Positions 1 to 7,800 of a DNA stretch of 64,000 bases are shown one piece after another. The position numbers and the translations under genes are program-made. The stretch comes from Kitasatospora purpeofusca. Its GTDB lineage: Bacteria > Actinomycetota > Actinomycetes > Streptomycetales > Streptomycetaceae. The stretch covers positions 1 through 64,000 of the forward strand of contig NZ_JODS01000041.1 of assembly GCF_000718025.1 (NCBI RefSeq). Reading direction: 5' to 3'. The notes beneath the pieces are model-generated. The model was given only the letters and a program-made list of their open reading frames with translations, was not told the origin of the DNA and searched no databases. Positions within the stretch are counted from its first letter, which is position 1. Every line of letters begins with the position of its first letter.

Positions 1-73
1 ACTGCCACTCCCGCAGCGCGCCCATGGCCTCGCGCACCCCGGCCACGGCCGGCGTCCCCAGCACAATTGTCAT
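1..73 (-). CDS. N-terminal fragment of an unidentified protein, cut by the window start
   Basis: A leftward reading frame opens with ATG at 73 and runs off the window after 24 codons (MTIVLGTPAVAGVREAMG and onward). The opening resembles the start of some actinobacterial GNAT-type acetyltransferases, but too little is present to assign a function. It is read in the same direction as the alkaline phosphatase remnant and the rifI operon upstream of it, but is separated from rifI by 456 bp. It probably marks the left edge of the ansamycin cluster. Confidence 0.4.
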   Translation of the reverse strand, partial: MTIVLGTPAVAGVREAMGALREWQ

Positions 74-529
74 GCCCGGGATCCGACACCCCCGCCCGGG
101 AACCCCGCAACCCATTAACCGCCGCACCGGCCCCACCAAGGAGACAGGCTCCTGGTTCTTCGTAGTCTTTCGAGTCGCCCGGCTGTTCCGGTTCGGCCGG
201 GTCCGACTGGCGTGCCCGTGGTCGGGGGTGGCGATCACCAGCGTCCCGGGGCGGCGGGTGGCGTAGTCCCGGGCGACCGCGACCGCGTGGCCGAGGGCCA
301 CCGTTCCGCCCATCCGTCCACAGGGGTCGGCCTCGTGGCCCTGCTTGTCGGCGGAGGCGCCCTCGAGGAGCCCGGTCCTCAGCCCGGTTACTGCGCGGAG
401 GACGCACCCTGTCCCACTTCGCCCGCCCGATCCGGCAACGGCTCACCCTCCGCACGTTGCCCGAACGCCCTGCTTCTCCGTTCGTCCTGCGAGTCCGTCC
501 CGTCCGGCCCGTTCCGGGTGAGCGGGGGG
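74..529. other. Intergenic stretch at the left cluster edge
   Basis: No intact gene is visible in these 456 bases. The recognisable content is an alkaline phosphatase-like fragment on the minus strand (206-370). Several long open frames cross the region on the plus strand, but they have no family resemblance and reflect the high GC content. Confidence 0.5.
206..370 (-). pseudogene. Remnant of a PhoA-type alkaline phosphatase (C-terminal metal-site region)
   Basis: Read leftward, these 55 codons give LLEGASADKQGHEADPCG, then about 20 residues, then TLVIATPDHGHAS. This matches the conserved PhoA region with consensus EGASIDKQDHAANPCG followed by TLVIVTADHAHAS, which carries the zinc-binding Asp/His (DKQ-x-H) and the Asp-His pair. 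Nothing of the N-terminal catalytic serine region is found: upstream there are only short open stretches, and downstream the frame drifts into unrelated sequence. It is therefore a relic about 55 residues long of a protein normally over 400 residues. It is evidence of decay or rearrangement at the cluster border. Confidence 0.6.
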
Positions 530-1369
530 CTATCCCGGAAGGCGGAAGAAGGAGCGGTAGAGCGGCAGTTGTTCGGTGAGCATGTGGATGCCGGGGTGGG
601 TGGCGAGGCCGAGGGTGGCGGCGGTGCGCAGCAGGGGGGTTTCGGCTGGGGTCATGATGATGTCGGCGACCAGTGCGCCGGGTGCCAGCGGTGCCGGGTC
701 GAAGGGGAGCGGGTCGGTCGGGGCCAGGCCCAGGGGGGTGGCGTTGACCGCGAGGTCGACGTCGGAGGGCGGGTGAGGGGCGGTGGTCACGCGGTCGGGC
801 CAGCGGGTGCCGAGCCGGTCGAGGAGGGCGTTGACCCGGTCCCGGTCGGGATCGGTGACGGTGAGTGCGGCGGCTCCTTCGGTGAGCAGGGCGGCGGCGA
901 TGGCGAGTCCCGCGCCTCCGGCGCCGGCCAGTGCCACGCGCAGTCCGGCCGGGTGGTGGCCCGCGGCGGCCAGGCCCCGGACGAAGCCCGCGCCGTCGAA
1001 GTTGTCGCCGTACCAGCGGCCGTCCGGTTCGCGGCGCAGCGCGTTGGTGCTGCCCAGCAGGGCGGCGGCCTCGCTGAGTTCGTCGGCGTGCCCGCACATC
1101 GCCAGTTTGTGGGGGACGGTGACCAGCAGCCCGTCCAGGTTGGCGACGGCCTTCAGCCCTCGCACGACCTCGTCGAGCCGGTCCGCCGGGGCGTGCACGG
1201 GGACGAGTACGGCGTCCACGCCGCTCGCCGCGAACAGCGGGTTGAGCAGCGCGGGTGCCTTGGCCTGGGCGATCGGGTCGCCGAGCACTGCGAACAGCCG
1301 GGTGCGGCCGGAGATCGGCGGTCCGGAGATCGGCGGTCCGGCGGTCGGCGCGGAGGGGGGAACGGGCAC
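530..1369 (-). CDS. rifI: Shikimate/aminoshikimate dehydrogenase of the AHBA pathway (RifI-like)
   Basis: A 279-residue shikimate dehydrogenase-family protein. Visible features are the substrate-domain motif GDPIAQAKAPALLN near residue 30, the catalytic lysine in GLLVTVPHK (about residue 85), STNALRRE followed by GDNFDGAGF (the Asp of the NTD motif), and a Rossmann glycine-rich loop VALAGAGGAGLA near residue 150. The usual serines of the SxS motif are replaced. In ansamycin clusters RifI homologues act on aminoquinate/aminoshikimate at a side branch of AHBA synthesis, and their need is debated. I chose the GTG at 1369 because it starts 1 nt after the rifG stop, giving translational coupling. 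It is the last gene of the leftward rifJ-N-G-I operon. Confidence 0.85.
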   Translation of the reverse strand: MPVPPSAPTAGPPISGPPISGRTRLFAVLGDPIAQAKAPALLNPLFAASGVDAVLVPVHAPADRLDEVVRGLKAVANLDGLLVTVPHKLAMCGHADELSEAAALLGSTNALRREPDGRWYGDNFDGAGFVRGLAAAGHHPAGLRVALAGAGGAGLAIAAALLTEGAAALTVTDPDRDRVNALLDRLGTRWPDRVTTAPHPPSDVDLAVNATPLGLAPTDPLPFDPAPLAPGALVADIIMTPAETPLLRTAATLGLATHPGIHMLTEQLPLYRSFFRLPG

Positions 1370-1370
1370 C

Positions 1371-2450
1371 TCAGGCCTCCCAAGCCGCGCGCGGCATCGC
1401 GTCCAGGGTGCGGGCGACCAGTGACTCGGGGACGTCGCTGACGAGTTCGGCGCCGCCCGGGCCGTCCAGGACGAAGGAGAGCCCGTCGACGGCCTTCTTG
1501 TCCAGCCGCATGAGGGCGACCAGCGCCCCGGTGTCGACCTCCGGCGGCAGCGCGGTGGGCAAGCCGTAGTGGGCCACCACCTCGTGGTGCTCGGCGACCC
1601 GCGCGGGGCCGATCCGGCCGAGTGCGCCCGCCAGCCGGCCGGCGAAGACCGTGCCGATGCCGACCGCCTCGCCGTGGCGCAGCCGGAAGTCGGTGGCGCG
1701 TTCCAGCGCATGGCCCAGGGTGTGGCCGTAGTTGAGGATGTGCCGCAGCCCGGCGTCGCGCTCGTCGGCGGCCACCACGGCGGCCTTGCGGGCGACACTC
1801 GCGGCGATCTGCTCGGGCAGCGGCAGGTGGCGGAGGTCCCCGGCGCCGATGAAGTGGCAGCGGGCGATCTCCCCGTAGCCGTTGACGCGTTCGCGCGGCG
1901 GGAGGGTGCTGAGGTAGTCGGTGTCGCAGAGCACGGCGGACGGCTGCCAGTAGGCGCCCACCAGGTTCTTGCCCTCCGGGAGGTTCACCGCCGTCTTGCC
2001 GCCGACGCTCGCGTCGACCTGGGCCAGCAGGGAGGTGGGCAGGTGCACCACGGGCACTCCCCGGTGGTACAGCGCGGCGGCGAGCCCGACCGCGTCGGTG
2101 GTGGTGCCGCCGCCGCAGGAGACCACGGCGTCCGCCCGGCCCAGGCCGAACGCGGTGAAGCGGCTGCACAGTTCGGCCACCCAGGCGAGGGACTTGCCCT
2201 CCTCGCCGTCCTTCGCCTCCACCACCAGGGTGTCGAGGCCGGTGTCGGGCAGCCACTCGGCGGGCCGGGCGCTGACCACCGCGACCCGGCGGGCGCCGAT
2301 CCCCGCGAGTACCCCGGCCAGCCGGTGGCGGGCGCCGGGGCCGATCAGCACCGGGTAGCCTCGATCGCCCAGTTCCACGTCGATGCGGCGCAGCCCGCCG
2401 TCCGTGCGGACGTGGGGTGCGGAAGGGACGGGGGTTTCTGTCGTGGTCAA
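1371..2450 (-). CDS. rifG: Aminodehydroquinate synthase (RifG-like)
   Basis: A 359-residue member of the 3-dehydroquinate synthase family, expected to cyclise 3,4-dideoxy-4-amino-DAHP to 5-deoxy-5-aminodehydroquinate in the AHBA pathway. The NAD-binding motif SCGGGTTTDAVG is near residue 110. It is followed by HLPTSLLAQVDASVGGKTA and NLPEGKNLVGAYWQP. The zinc ligands sit in NGYGEIA (Glu), LNYGHTLGHALE (His) and RLRHGEAVG (His). Shikimate-pathway enzymes usually have a longer AEVIK-type segment, and its variant here is typical of the amino-branch enzymes. The start is uncertain: I took TTG at 2450 because GGGAG lies about 6 nt upstream and the protein then has the family length. It follows rifN by 47 bp. 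Confidence 0.88.
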   Translation of the reverse strand: MTTTETPVPSAPHVRTDGGLRRIDVELGDRGYPVLIGPGARHRLAGVLAGIGARRVAVVSARPAEWLPDTGLDTLVVEAKDGEEGKSLAWVAELCSRFTAFGLGRADAVVSCGGGTTTDAVGLAAALYHRGVPVVHLPTSLLAQVDASVGGKTAVNLPEGKNLVGAYWQPSAVLCDTDYLSTLPPRERVNGYGEIARCHFIGAGDLRHLPLPEQIAASVARKAAVVAADERDAGLRHILNYGHTLGHALERATDFRLRHGEAVGIGTVFAGRLAGALGRIGPARVAEHHEVVAHYGLPTALPPEVDTGALVALMRLDKKAVDGLSFVLDGPGGAELVSDVPESLVARTLDAMPRAAWEA

Positions 2451-2497
2451 CTCGGCTCCCAGGGGTGGTCGGTGTGGTGGCGCTCGGTGGAGCGGCT

Positions 2498-3508
2498 TCA
2501 GGACACGGGCTGCAGCCGCGCCAGCGCGAGGGCGCCGTGCAGCGAGGACAGCCCGCCGAGCACGGCCGGCCGGATCACGGGGGCCGGGACGCCGGGGCGG
2601 GCCAGCGCGGCGGCGTGCGCCTCGACCCGCGCCGTGAAGCCGGGCAGGCCCTCGGCGAACCCGCCGCCCAGTACGGTCAGTTCGGGGTGGAACAGCTCGC
2701 CGAGCGAGACGGCCGCCGCCGCCAGCGCGGCACAGGTCTCCTCGACGGCCTCCACCGCCCACGGTGCGCCCTCGGCCAGCCCGGTCCGCAGCTCCGCGTA
2801 CTCGACCGGAGCGCCGAGCAGCAGTTCCGCGCGCCGCAGGGTCGCCGGACCGGAGGCGGTGGCCTGCAGGCAGCCGCGCCGCCCGCAGTCGCAGACCGGG
2901 CCGCTGCGGTCGACGATCACGTGTCCCGCCTCGCAGGAGCCGCGCCCCGGGCCCGGCAGCGGCGCGCCCTCGTGCACGACACCGCCGCCGATGCCCGTCC
3001 CGACACCCAGGTAGACCACGTTCCCGGACCCGGCGTGCACGGCCTCGGCGAGCGCGGCGAGATCACCGTCGTCCGCCCAGGCCAGCGCGGCGGTGGGGAA
3101 GAGCCGCCGCAGTGCCGGGAGGAGGTCGAAGCCGCGCCAGCCGGGGCGGCCCGGCCAGGCGAGCACCCGGCCGTCCGGGCCGACGGTCGCGGGCACGGCC
3201 ACCCCGACCGCCGCGAAGTCGCCCTCCCAGCGCTCGCGCAGGTCGGCGACCGTGCCGGCCAGCGCCGTCCAGTCGGCGTAGGCGCCGGCCACCCGGGCGC
3301 CGGGCCAGCGGAGCACGGCTTCCTCGGTGCGGACCGGCCCGCCCGGCGGGCCGTCCTCGGCGCGCAGTGCCACCTTGGTGCCGCCGATGTCGATGCCGAG
3401 CACGCCCCGGGCGGCCGTCGGGGCCTGGGCCGGGGCTACGGCCTGGGTCGGGGCTACGGCCTGGGTCGGGGCCTGAGGAGTGGAGCCCTGCGCCGTCGCG
3501 AGGCCCAT
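2498..3508 (-). CDS. rifN: ROK-family sugar kinase, kanosamine kinase (RifN-like)
   Basis: A 336-residue ROK kinase. It has the phosphate motif GIDIGGTKVAL at about residue 38, the catalytic Asp in WADDGDLAAL, a second glycine-rich ATP motif GVGTGIGGGVV, and the ROK zinc motif CDCGRRGC. RifN phosphorylates kanosamine to kanosamine 6-phosphate, which feeds the transketolase step to imino-erythrose 4-phosphate. The ATG overlaps the rifJ stop (TGATG), supporting coupled translation. Residues 10-32 are a low-complexity AP-TQAV repeat encoded by an 18-bp tandem repeat. This extends the protein beyond the usual ROK N-terminus and may be unstructured, or the true start may lie after it. Confidence 0.88.
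   Translation of the reverse strand: MGLATAQGSTPQAPTQAVAPTQAVAPAQAPTAARGVLGIDIGGTKVALRAEDGPPGGPVRTEEAVLRWPGARVAGAYADWTALAGTVADLRERWEGDFAAVGVAVPATVGPDGRVLAWPGRPGWRGFDLLPALRRLFPTAALAWADDGDLAALAEAVHAGSGNVVYLGVGTGIGGGVVHEGAPLPGPGRGSCEAGHVIVDRSGPVCDCGRRGCLQATASGPATLRRAELLLGAPVEYAELRTGLAEGAPWAVEAVEETCAALAAAAVSLGELFHPELTVLGGGFAEGLPGFTARVEAHAAALARPGVPAPVIRPAVLGGLSSLHGALALARLQPVS
3424..3476 (-). repeat. 18-bp tandem repeat inside the 5' end of rifN
   Basis: Three near-identical 18-bp units (plus-strand unit CCTGGGTCGGGGCTACGG, with one base varying in unit 1) lie in frame and encode repeats of about six residues (TQAVAP). Copy number could change without breaking the reading frame. Confidence 0.8.
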
Positions 3509-3948
3509 CAGGACGCCGGGACCTTCGCCAGCAGCGCCTGCGCCGCCAACCGGTAGCCGAGTGCGCCGAGCCCGACGATCACGCCCGAGGCCAGCGGCGC
3601 CAGTACCGACTCGTGCCGGAAGGACTCGCGCGCCCAGACGTTGGACAGGTGCACCTCGACGAACGGCCGCGGATACGCGGCGAGCGCGTCGCGCAGGCCC
3701 CAGCCGGCGATCATCAGCGCGCCCGGGTTCACGATCGCCCCGACGGAGCCGTCCCAGGCGTCCTGCACGGCCTCGATCAGCTGACCCTCCGACTCGCGCT
3801 GGACGGAGACCACCTTCCAGCCCCGGCCGGCCACCTCGGCGGCGACCGCGGCCTCGATGTCGGCCAGGGTGTCGGTGCCGTAGACCTCCGGTTCGCGGCG
3901 GCCGAGAATTCCGAGATTGGGGCCGTTCAGCAATAGCAGTTCGCTCAT
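3508..3948 (-). CDS. rifJ: Type II dehydroquinase, aminodehydroquinate dehydratase (RifJ-like)
   Basis: A 146-residue type II 3-dehydroquinate dehydratase with a complete motif set: LLLNGPNLGILGRREPEVYG with the catalytic tyrosine, ESEGQLIEA, NPGALMIAGWGLRDAL, EVHLSNVWARESFRHES with the catalytic histidine, and GVIVGLGALGYRLA. In the AHBA pathway it dehydrates aminodehydroquinate to aminodehydroshikimate, the substrate of AHBA synthase. It is the first gene of the leftward operon rifJ-rifN-rifG-rifI and diverges from rifK. Only six bases separate a good -10 hexamer (TATAAC) from the ATG, so the transcript is probably leaderless. Confidence 0.93.
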   Translation of the reverse strand: MSELLLLNGPNLGILGRREPEVYGTDTLADIEAAVAAEVAGRGWKVVSVQRESEGQLIEAVQDAWDGSVGAIVNPGALMIAGWGLRDALAAYPRPFVEVHLSNVWARESFRHESVLAPLASGVIVGLGALGYRLAAQALLAKVPAS

Positions 3949-3954
3949 ATTCCG

Positions 3955-3960
3955 GTTATA
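3955..3960 (-). promoter_or_regulatory. Candidate -10 element for a leaderless rifJ operon
   Basis: On the minus strand TATAAC ends 6 nt before the rifJ ATG at 3948. With initiation about 7 nt after the hexamer, the mRNA would begin at or next to the start codon. No Shine-Dalgarno-like purine run lies between hexamer and ATG. Confidence 0.5.
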
Positions 3961-4020
3961 GCAGCGAGTTTCCCGGAGGAACCCCCCGGATGGCTTCCGA
4001 GCTGCAGGACAAGGGCTTTC

Positions 4021-4038
4021 TAGGGGGGTGTGTAGGGG
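4021..4038 (+). promoter_or_regulatory. TAGGGG direct repeat upstream of rifK (candidate SARP box)
   Basis: TAGGGG occurs at 4021-4026 and 4033-4038, spaced 12 bp, in the rifJ/rifK divergent region about 75 bp before the rifK start. Closely similar repeats occur upstream of PKS A (7480-7508) and of the ABC operon (47073-47090). SARP regulators bind direct repeats one helical turn apart, and a SARP is encoded at 36362. The assignment to it is inference. Confidence 0.5.
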
Positions 4039-4109
4039 AGGTGACGGGCCGCATTTCCTGGGTTAGCGTGCCGTTCCACGGTCCCCCGAAGGAAAGGCTG
4101 CGCGGAATC

Positions 4110-5276
4110 ATGACTGCCCAAGGACGTCAGGCCCCGGAGTTCCCGGTCTGGCCGCAGTACGACGAGGCCGAGCGCGAAGGACTGCTCAGGGCGCTGGAGC
4201 AGGGCCAGTGGTGGCGGATGGGCGGCAAGGAGGTCGACACCTTCGAGCAGGAGTTCGCCGACTACCACGGCGCCGCCAAGGCGCTCGCCGTCACCAACGG
4301 CACCCACGCGCTGGAGATCGCCCTCCAGCTGCTCGGCGTCGGCCCGGGCACCGAGGTCATCGTGCCCGCGTTCACGTTCATCTCCTCCTCCCAGGCCGCC
4401 CAGCGGCTCGGTGCCACCGCGGTGCCGGTCGACGTCGACCTCGACACCTACAACCTGAGCCCCGAGGCCGCCGCGGCCGCGATCACCCCGCGGACCCGCG
4501 CGATCATGCCGGTCCACATCGCCGGCCAGATCGCCGACCTGGACGCCCTCGGCAAGCTCGCCGCCGACTCGGGCGTCTCGATCGTGCAGGACGCCGCGCA
4601 CGCCCACGGCGCCCGCTGGCGCGGCCGCCGGGTCGGCGAACTGGGCTCGATCGCCGCGTTCAGCTTCCAGAACGGCAAGCTGATGACGGCCGGCGAGGGC
4701 GGCGCCGTCACCTTCCCGGAGACCGCCCAGTACGACGAGGCGTTCCTGCGGCACAGCTGCGGCCGCCCGCCGACGGACCGGAAGTACTTCCACCAGACCT
4801 CGGGTTCCAACTTCCGGCTCAACGAGTTCTCCGCGAGCGTGCTGCGGGCCCAGCTCGCCCGCCTGGACGGCCAGATCAGCGTCCGCGAGGAGCGCGCCAA
4901 GCAGCTCAAGAGCCTGCTGACGGAGATCCCCGGCGTGGTGCCGCAGGGCCACGACGAGCGGGCCGACCGCGTCCCGCACTACATGGCGATGTTCCGGGTG
5001 CCCGACCTCGGTGAGGACCGGCGCAACGCCCTGGTCGACGACCTGATCGCGCGCGGCCTGCCCGCCTTCGTGGTCTTCCGCGCCATCTACCGCTCGGACG
5101 GCTTCTGGGAGTCGGCCGCGCCCGACACCACCGTCGACGCGCTGGCCAAGGCCTGCCCCAACAGCGAGGCGCTCACCGCCGACGGCATCTGGCTGCACCA
5201 CCGCACCCTCCTCGCGAGCGAGCAGGCGATCGAGGACACCGCGCAGATCATCGCCGACGCCCTGGCCGCGGTGTGA
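4110..5276 (+). CDS. rifK: AHBA synthase (RifK-like)
   Basis: A 388-residue PLP-dependent enzyme of the DegT/AHBA synthase family, with the same length as RifK. It aromatises aminodehydroshikimate to AHBA. In rifamycin biosynthesis RifK, together with RifL, also makes UDP-kanosamine from UDP-glucose. Motifs seen: NGTHALEIAL near residue 68, VPAFTFISSS, QDAAHAHGARW (the PLP-contacting Asp), and FSFQNGKLMTAGEGG, in which Lys190 is the expected Schiff-base lysine. The start at 4110 has GAAGGAAAG about 13 nt upstream; the open frame continues further 5' but without family similarity. It overlaps rifL by 4 nt. Confidence 0.96.
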   Translation: MTAQGRQAPEFPVWPQYDEAEREGLLRALEQGQWWRMGGKEVDTFEQEFADYHGAAKALAVTNGTHALEIALQLLGVGPGTEVIVPAFTFISSSQAAQRLGATAVPVDVDLDTYNLSPEAAAAAITPRTRAIMPVHIAGQIADLDALGKLAADSGVSIVQDAAHAHGARWRGRRVGELGSIAAFSFQNGKLMTAGEGGAVTFPETAQYDEAFLRHSCGRPPTDRKYFHQTSGSNFRLNEFSASVLRAQLARLDGQISVREERAKQLKSLLTEIPGVVPQGHDERADRVPHYMAMFRVPDLGEDRRNALVDDLIARGLPAFVVFRAIYRSDGFWESAAPDTTVDALAKACPNSEALTADGIWLHHRTLLASEQAIEDTAQIIADALAAV

Positions 5277-6391
5277 ACGCGCGGGTGAGCACCGCCGGAC
5301 GGGGGCCGGACGACCCGGTGCGGGTGGCCGTCGTCGGCCTCGGCTGGGCGGGCCGCACCATCTGGCTGCCCCGGCTGGCGGCCCACCCGGCCTACCGGGT
5401 CACCGCCGTCGTCGAGCCCGGCCCCGGCGGCGCGGAGCACGTGCCGTCCGGCGCCGCCCTCCTCGCCGACGCCGATCTGCTCGGGCCCGACGTCGACCTC
5501 GCGGTCGTCGCGGTGCCCAACCACCTGCACACCCCGGTGGCCGAGCGTCTGCTCGCCCGCGGCATCCCGGTGTTCCTGGAGAAGCCGGTCTGCCTCAGCG
5601 CCGCCGAGGCGGACCGGCTGGCCGCCGCCGAACGCGCCGGCGGGACCGTTCTGCTGGCGGGCAGCGCCGCCCGCTACCGGCCGGACGTCGCCGCCCTCAC
5701 CGAACTGGCGGCGGACCTCGGCCCGATCCGCCACGTCGACCTCGCCTGGGTCCGCGCCAGCGGTGTCCCCGACGCCGGCGGGTGGTTCACCAGCCGGCGG
5801 CTCTCCGGCGGCGGCGCCCTGGTCGACCTCGGCTGGCACCTGCTGGACACGGCGCAGGCCGTGCTCGGCGGCGACGTCCGGTTCCCGTCGGTGCTCGGCT
5901 CGCTCTCCGCCGACTTCGTCAACGACGGCAGGCGCGGCGCCGGCTGGCGCGGCACCGAGGGGCCGGACGGCGCGGGCGACGTCGAGGACACCGCCCGCGG
6001 CTTCCTGCTCACCGACACCGGCGTCTCGGTGGCGGTGCGGGCGAGCTGGGCCTCCCACGAGTCCGTCGACACCACCCGGATCACCGTGGAGGGCGCCACC
6101 GGGTCCGCGACCCTGGAGTGCACCTTCGGCTTCAGCCCGAACCGCCGGGTCCCGCGCCTCACCCGGACCCGCGACGGCGTCACCACCGAGGTCCCGCTGC
6201 CCGGGGAGGCCGTCGGCACCGAGTACGTGCGCCAGCTCGACGAACTGCCCGCCCTGCTCGCCGACCCGGCCTCGCGCGGCGCGGCCGTGAACCGCGCCCA
6301 CCACACCATCTCGGTCATCGAGCGGCTCTACGCGGCGGCCCGCGCCCCGCGGTCGCGGCTCGCCGACGAGGCCGCGGCCCTCGCCGTCTGA
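5273..6391 (+). CDS. rifL: Gfo/Idh/MocA oxidoreductase, kanosamine branch (RifL-like)
   Basis: A 372-residue NAD(P)-dependent oxidoreductase. The N-terminal Rossmann motif is VAVVGLGWAGRTIW (about residue 18). VPNHLHTPVAERLL and the family hallmark FLEKPVC follow, and a GWHLLDTAQAVLGG helix lies in the C-terminal domain. RifL oxidises UDP-glucose at C3, and RifK then aminates the product. The start is a GTG at 5273 overlapping the rifK stop (GTGTGA), so the pair is translationally coupled, consistent with their joint reaction. The next gene, rifM, lies 189 bp downstream. Confidence 0.92.
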   Translation: MNARVSTAGRGPDDPVRVAVVGLGWAGRTIWLPRLAAHPAYRVTAVVEPGPGGAEHVPSGAALLADADLLGPDVDLAVVAVPNHLHTPVAERLLARGIPVFLEKPVCLSAAEADRLAAAERAGGTVLLAGSAARYRPDVAALTELAADLGPIRHVDLAWVRASGVPDAGGWFTSRRLSGGGALVDLGWHLLDTAQAVLGGDVRFPSVLGSLSADFVNDGRRGAGWRGTEGPDGAGDVEDTARGFLLTDTGVSVAVRASWASHESVDTTRITVEGATGSATLECTFGFSPNRRVPRLTRTRDGVTTEVPLPGEAVGTEYVRQLDELPALLADPASRGAAVNRAHHTISVIERLYAAARAPRSRLADEAAALAV

Positions 6392-6580
6392 CCGCCGCCG
6401 TCCGACCGCCCACGCCGTCCGCTCGTCGTCGGCGGACGACCTTCCGCCCCCGCCGCGCCGAGCCGCGGCTCGACCGAGCAGCCCCCGTGCCCCGGCCCCG
6501 GAGGCCGTGCCGATCCCGTCGGCCCCGGGGCGTCAGGCCCGGTCACCCGTCCGGGCAGCCCGCCGTCCCATGGAGATCCC

Positions 6581-7297
6581 ATGCCGATCGACCAGCCCAC
6601 AGCCACCGCCCCGACCACCGGACCCGACGGACACGCGCTCGCCGCCTCCCTCCCGCTGCGCGCCGTGGTCTTCGACCTCGACGGCGTCATCGTCGACAGC
6701 TTCGACGTGATGCGCCGGGCGTTCCTCGCCGCCTACGAGGAGGTGGTCGGCGACGGCAACCCGCCGTTCGAGGAGTACAGCCGCCACCTGGGCCGCTACT
6801 TCCCGGACATCATGCGGATCATGGGTCTGCCGCTCGCCCTGGAGGAGCCCTTCGTCCGGGAGAGCTACCGGCTCGCCCCCGAGGTCACCGTGCACGCCGG
6901 GGCACGGGAACTGCTCGTCGAGCTCAACCGGCGCGGCATCCGGCTGGCCGTGGCCACCGGCAAGAGCGGCCCCCGGGCCCGCTCGCTGCTCGACCAGCTC
7001 GGCCTGCTGCACCACTTCGACCACGTGCTCGGCTCCGACGAGGTCGCCCGGGCCAAGCCCGCGCCCGACATCGTGCTGCGCGCTCTGGAACTGCTCGACG
7101 TGCCGGCCGAACGGACCGTCATGGTCGGCGACGCCGTCACCGATCTGGCGAGTGCCCGGGGCGCCGGGGTCGGCGCGATCGCGGCGCTGTGGGGCGAGAC
7201 CGACGAGGCGGCGCTGCTCGCCGAACGGCCCGATGCGGTGCTGCGCCGGCCCGCCGACCTGCTCGCGCTGCTGCCCGAGCCCGCCCCGGTGCACTGA
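6581..7297 (+). CDS. rifM: HAD-family phosphatase of the AHBA pathway (RifM-like)
   Basis: A 238-residue HAD hydrolase of the beta-phosphoglucomutase-like subclass. Motif I is VVFDLDGVIVDSFD (nucleophile Asp at about residue 31), motif II is VATGKSGPRARS, motif III lysine is in RAKPAPDIV, and motif IV is VMVGDAVTDLASARGAG. RifM homologues accompany RifL and RifN in AHBA clusters and are thought to release kanosamine from its phosphorylated or nucleotide form. The ATG is preceded by GGAG at a spacing of 7 nt. It closes the rightward rifK-L-M group; the 6392-6580 gap before it shows no clear signal. Confidence 0.9.
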   Translation: MPIDQPTATAPTTGPDGHALAASLPLRAVVFDLDGVIVDSFDVMRRAFLAAYEEVVGDGNPPFEEYSRHLGRYFPDIMRIMGLPLALEEPFVRESYRLAPEVTVHAGARELLVELNRRGIRLAVATGKSGPRARSLLDQLGLLHHFDHVLGSDEVARAKPAPDIVLRALELLDVPAERTVMVGDAVTDLASARGAGVGAIAALWGETDEAALLAERPDAVLRRPADLLALLPEPAPVH

Positions 7298-7323
7298 CCG
7301 GCCCACTGACCGGCCCCGAGTCC

Positions 7324-7357
7324 GGACCGCCCGGCCGCCCCACCGGCCGGGCCGGTC
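7324..7357 (+). terminator. Candidate terminator after rifM
   Basis: GGACCGCCCGGCC (7324-7336) can pair with GGCCGGGCCGGTCC (7344-7357) with a small internal irregularity and a 7-nt loop, beginning 27 nt after the rifM stop. There is no U tract, as is common in high-GC actinomycetes. Confidence 0.45.
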
Positions 7358-7479
7358 CGCCCGCCGTGCCCTGCCCTGCCCTGCCCCGCCCCGCCCCGCC
7401 GTGCCCACGCCCGGCGGGGCGGCGTGGTTCCCGGCCACCGCACCACGCGCGCCCTCTCATCGGGCCCCGCGCTCCATGA

Positions 7480-7508
7480 ATAGGGCCCGTATAGGGGGTC
7501 GGATAGGG
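7480..7508 (+). promoter_or_regulatory. Three ATAGGG direct repeats upstream of PKS A (candidate SARP box)
   Basis: ATAGGG occurs at 7480, 7491 and 7503, with spacings of 11 and 12 bp. The core ATAGGGGGTCGGATAGGGG is nearly repeated on the minus strand upstream of the ABC operon as ATAGGGGGACGGTCAGGGG. A weak -10-like TACGAG lies at about 7529. The geometry matches SARP operators; the assignment to the SARP at 36362 is inference. Confidence 0.55.
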
Positions 7509-7800
7509 GCGGCCCGGAGCCCCCGCCGTACGAGACTGTGACCGGCGGGAATTCGCGTACGGCCGCCCCGGAACAGCTTCCCCGGAAAGGCCGCCCTGAA
7601 AAGGCCGACCGGAAATGCACCGGTCCCGTACCGGGGAAAGCCGCCCGCAAACGGAATTTCCATGACGCCGCCACCGACCCGGGTGCCGGGCGGAAACCGA
7701 ATGCCCCCGCTCCAGGCCCGAACCGACCCGGGCCGAGCCCACCCGACCCGCCCCGAACCCGACGCCGACCCGACCCGAACCGACCCAAGGAAGTGACGGC

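Larger units (their letters stand above)
7298..7800. other. Intergenic region between rifM and PKS A
   Basis: These 503 bases hold no convincing gene. They contain a GC-rich hairpin after rifM (7324-7357), a triplet of ATAGGG direct repeats (7480-7508) and a low-complexity CCGACCC-rich leader (about 7715-7790). AAGGAAG follows as the likely ribosome binding site before the PKS A start at 7801. Confidence 0.6.

Noticed and set aside
212..1441. A 409-codon plus-strand frame across the left edge
   Set aside because: Gly/Val/Arg-rich with no family resemblance, antiparallel to the well-supported rifI and to the phosphatase relic.
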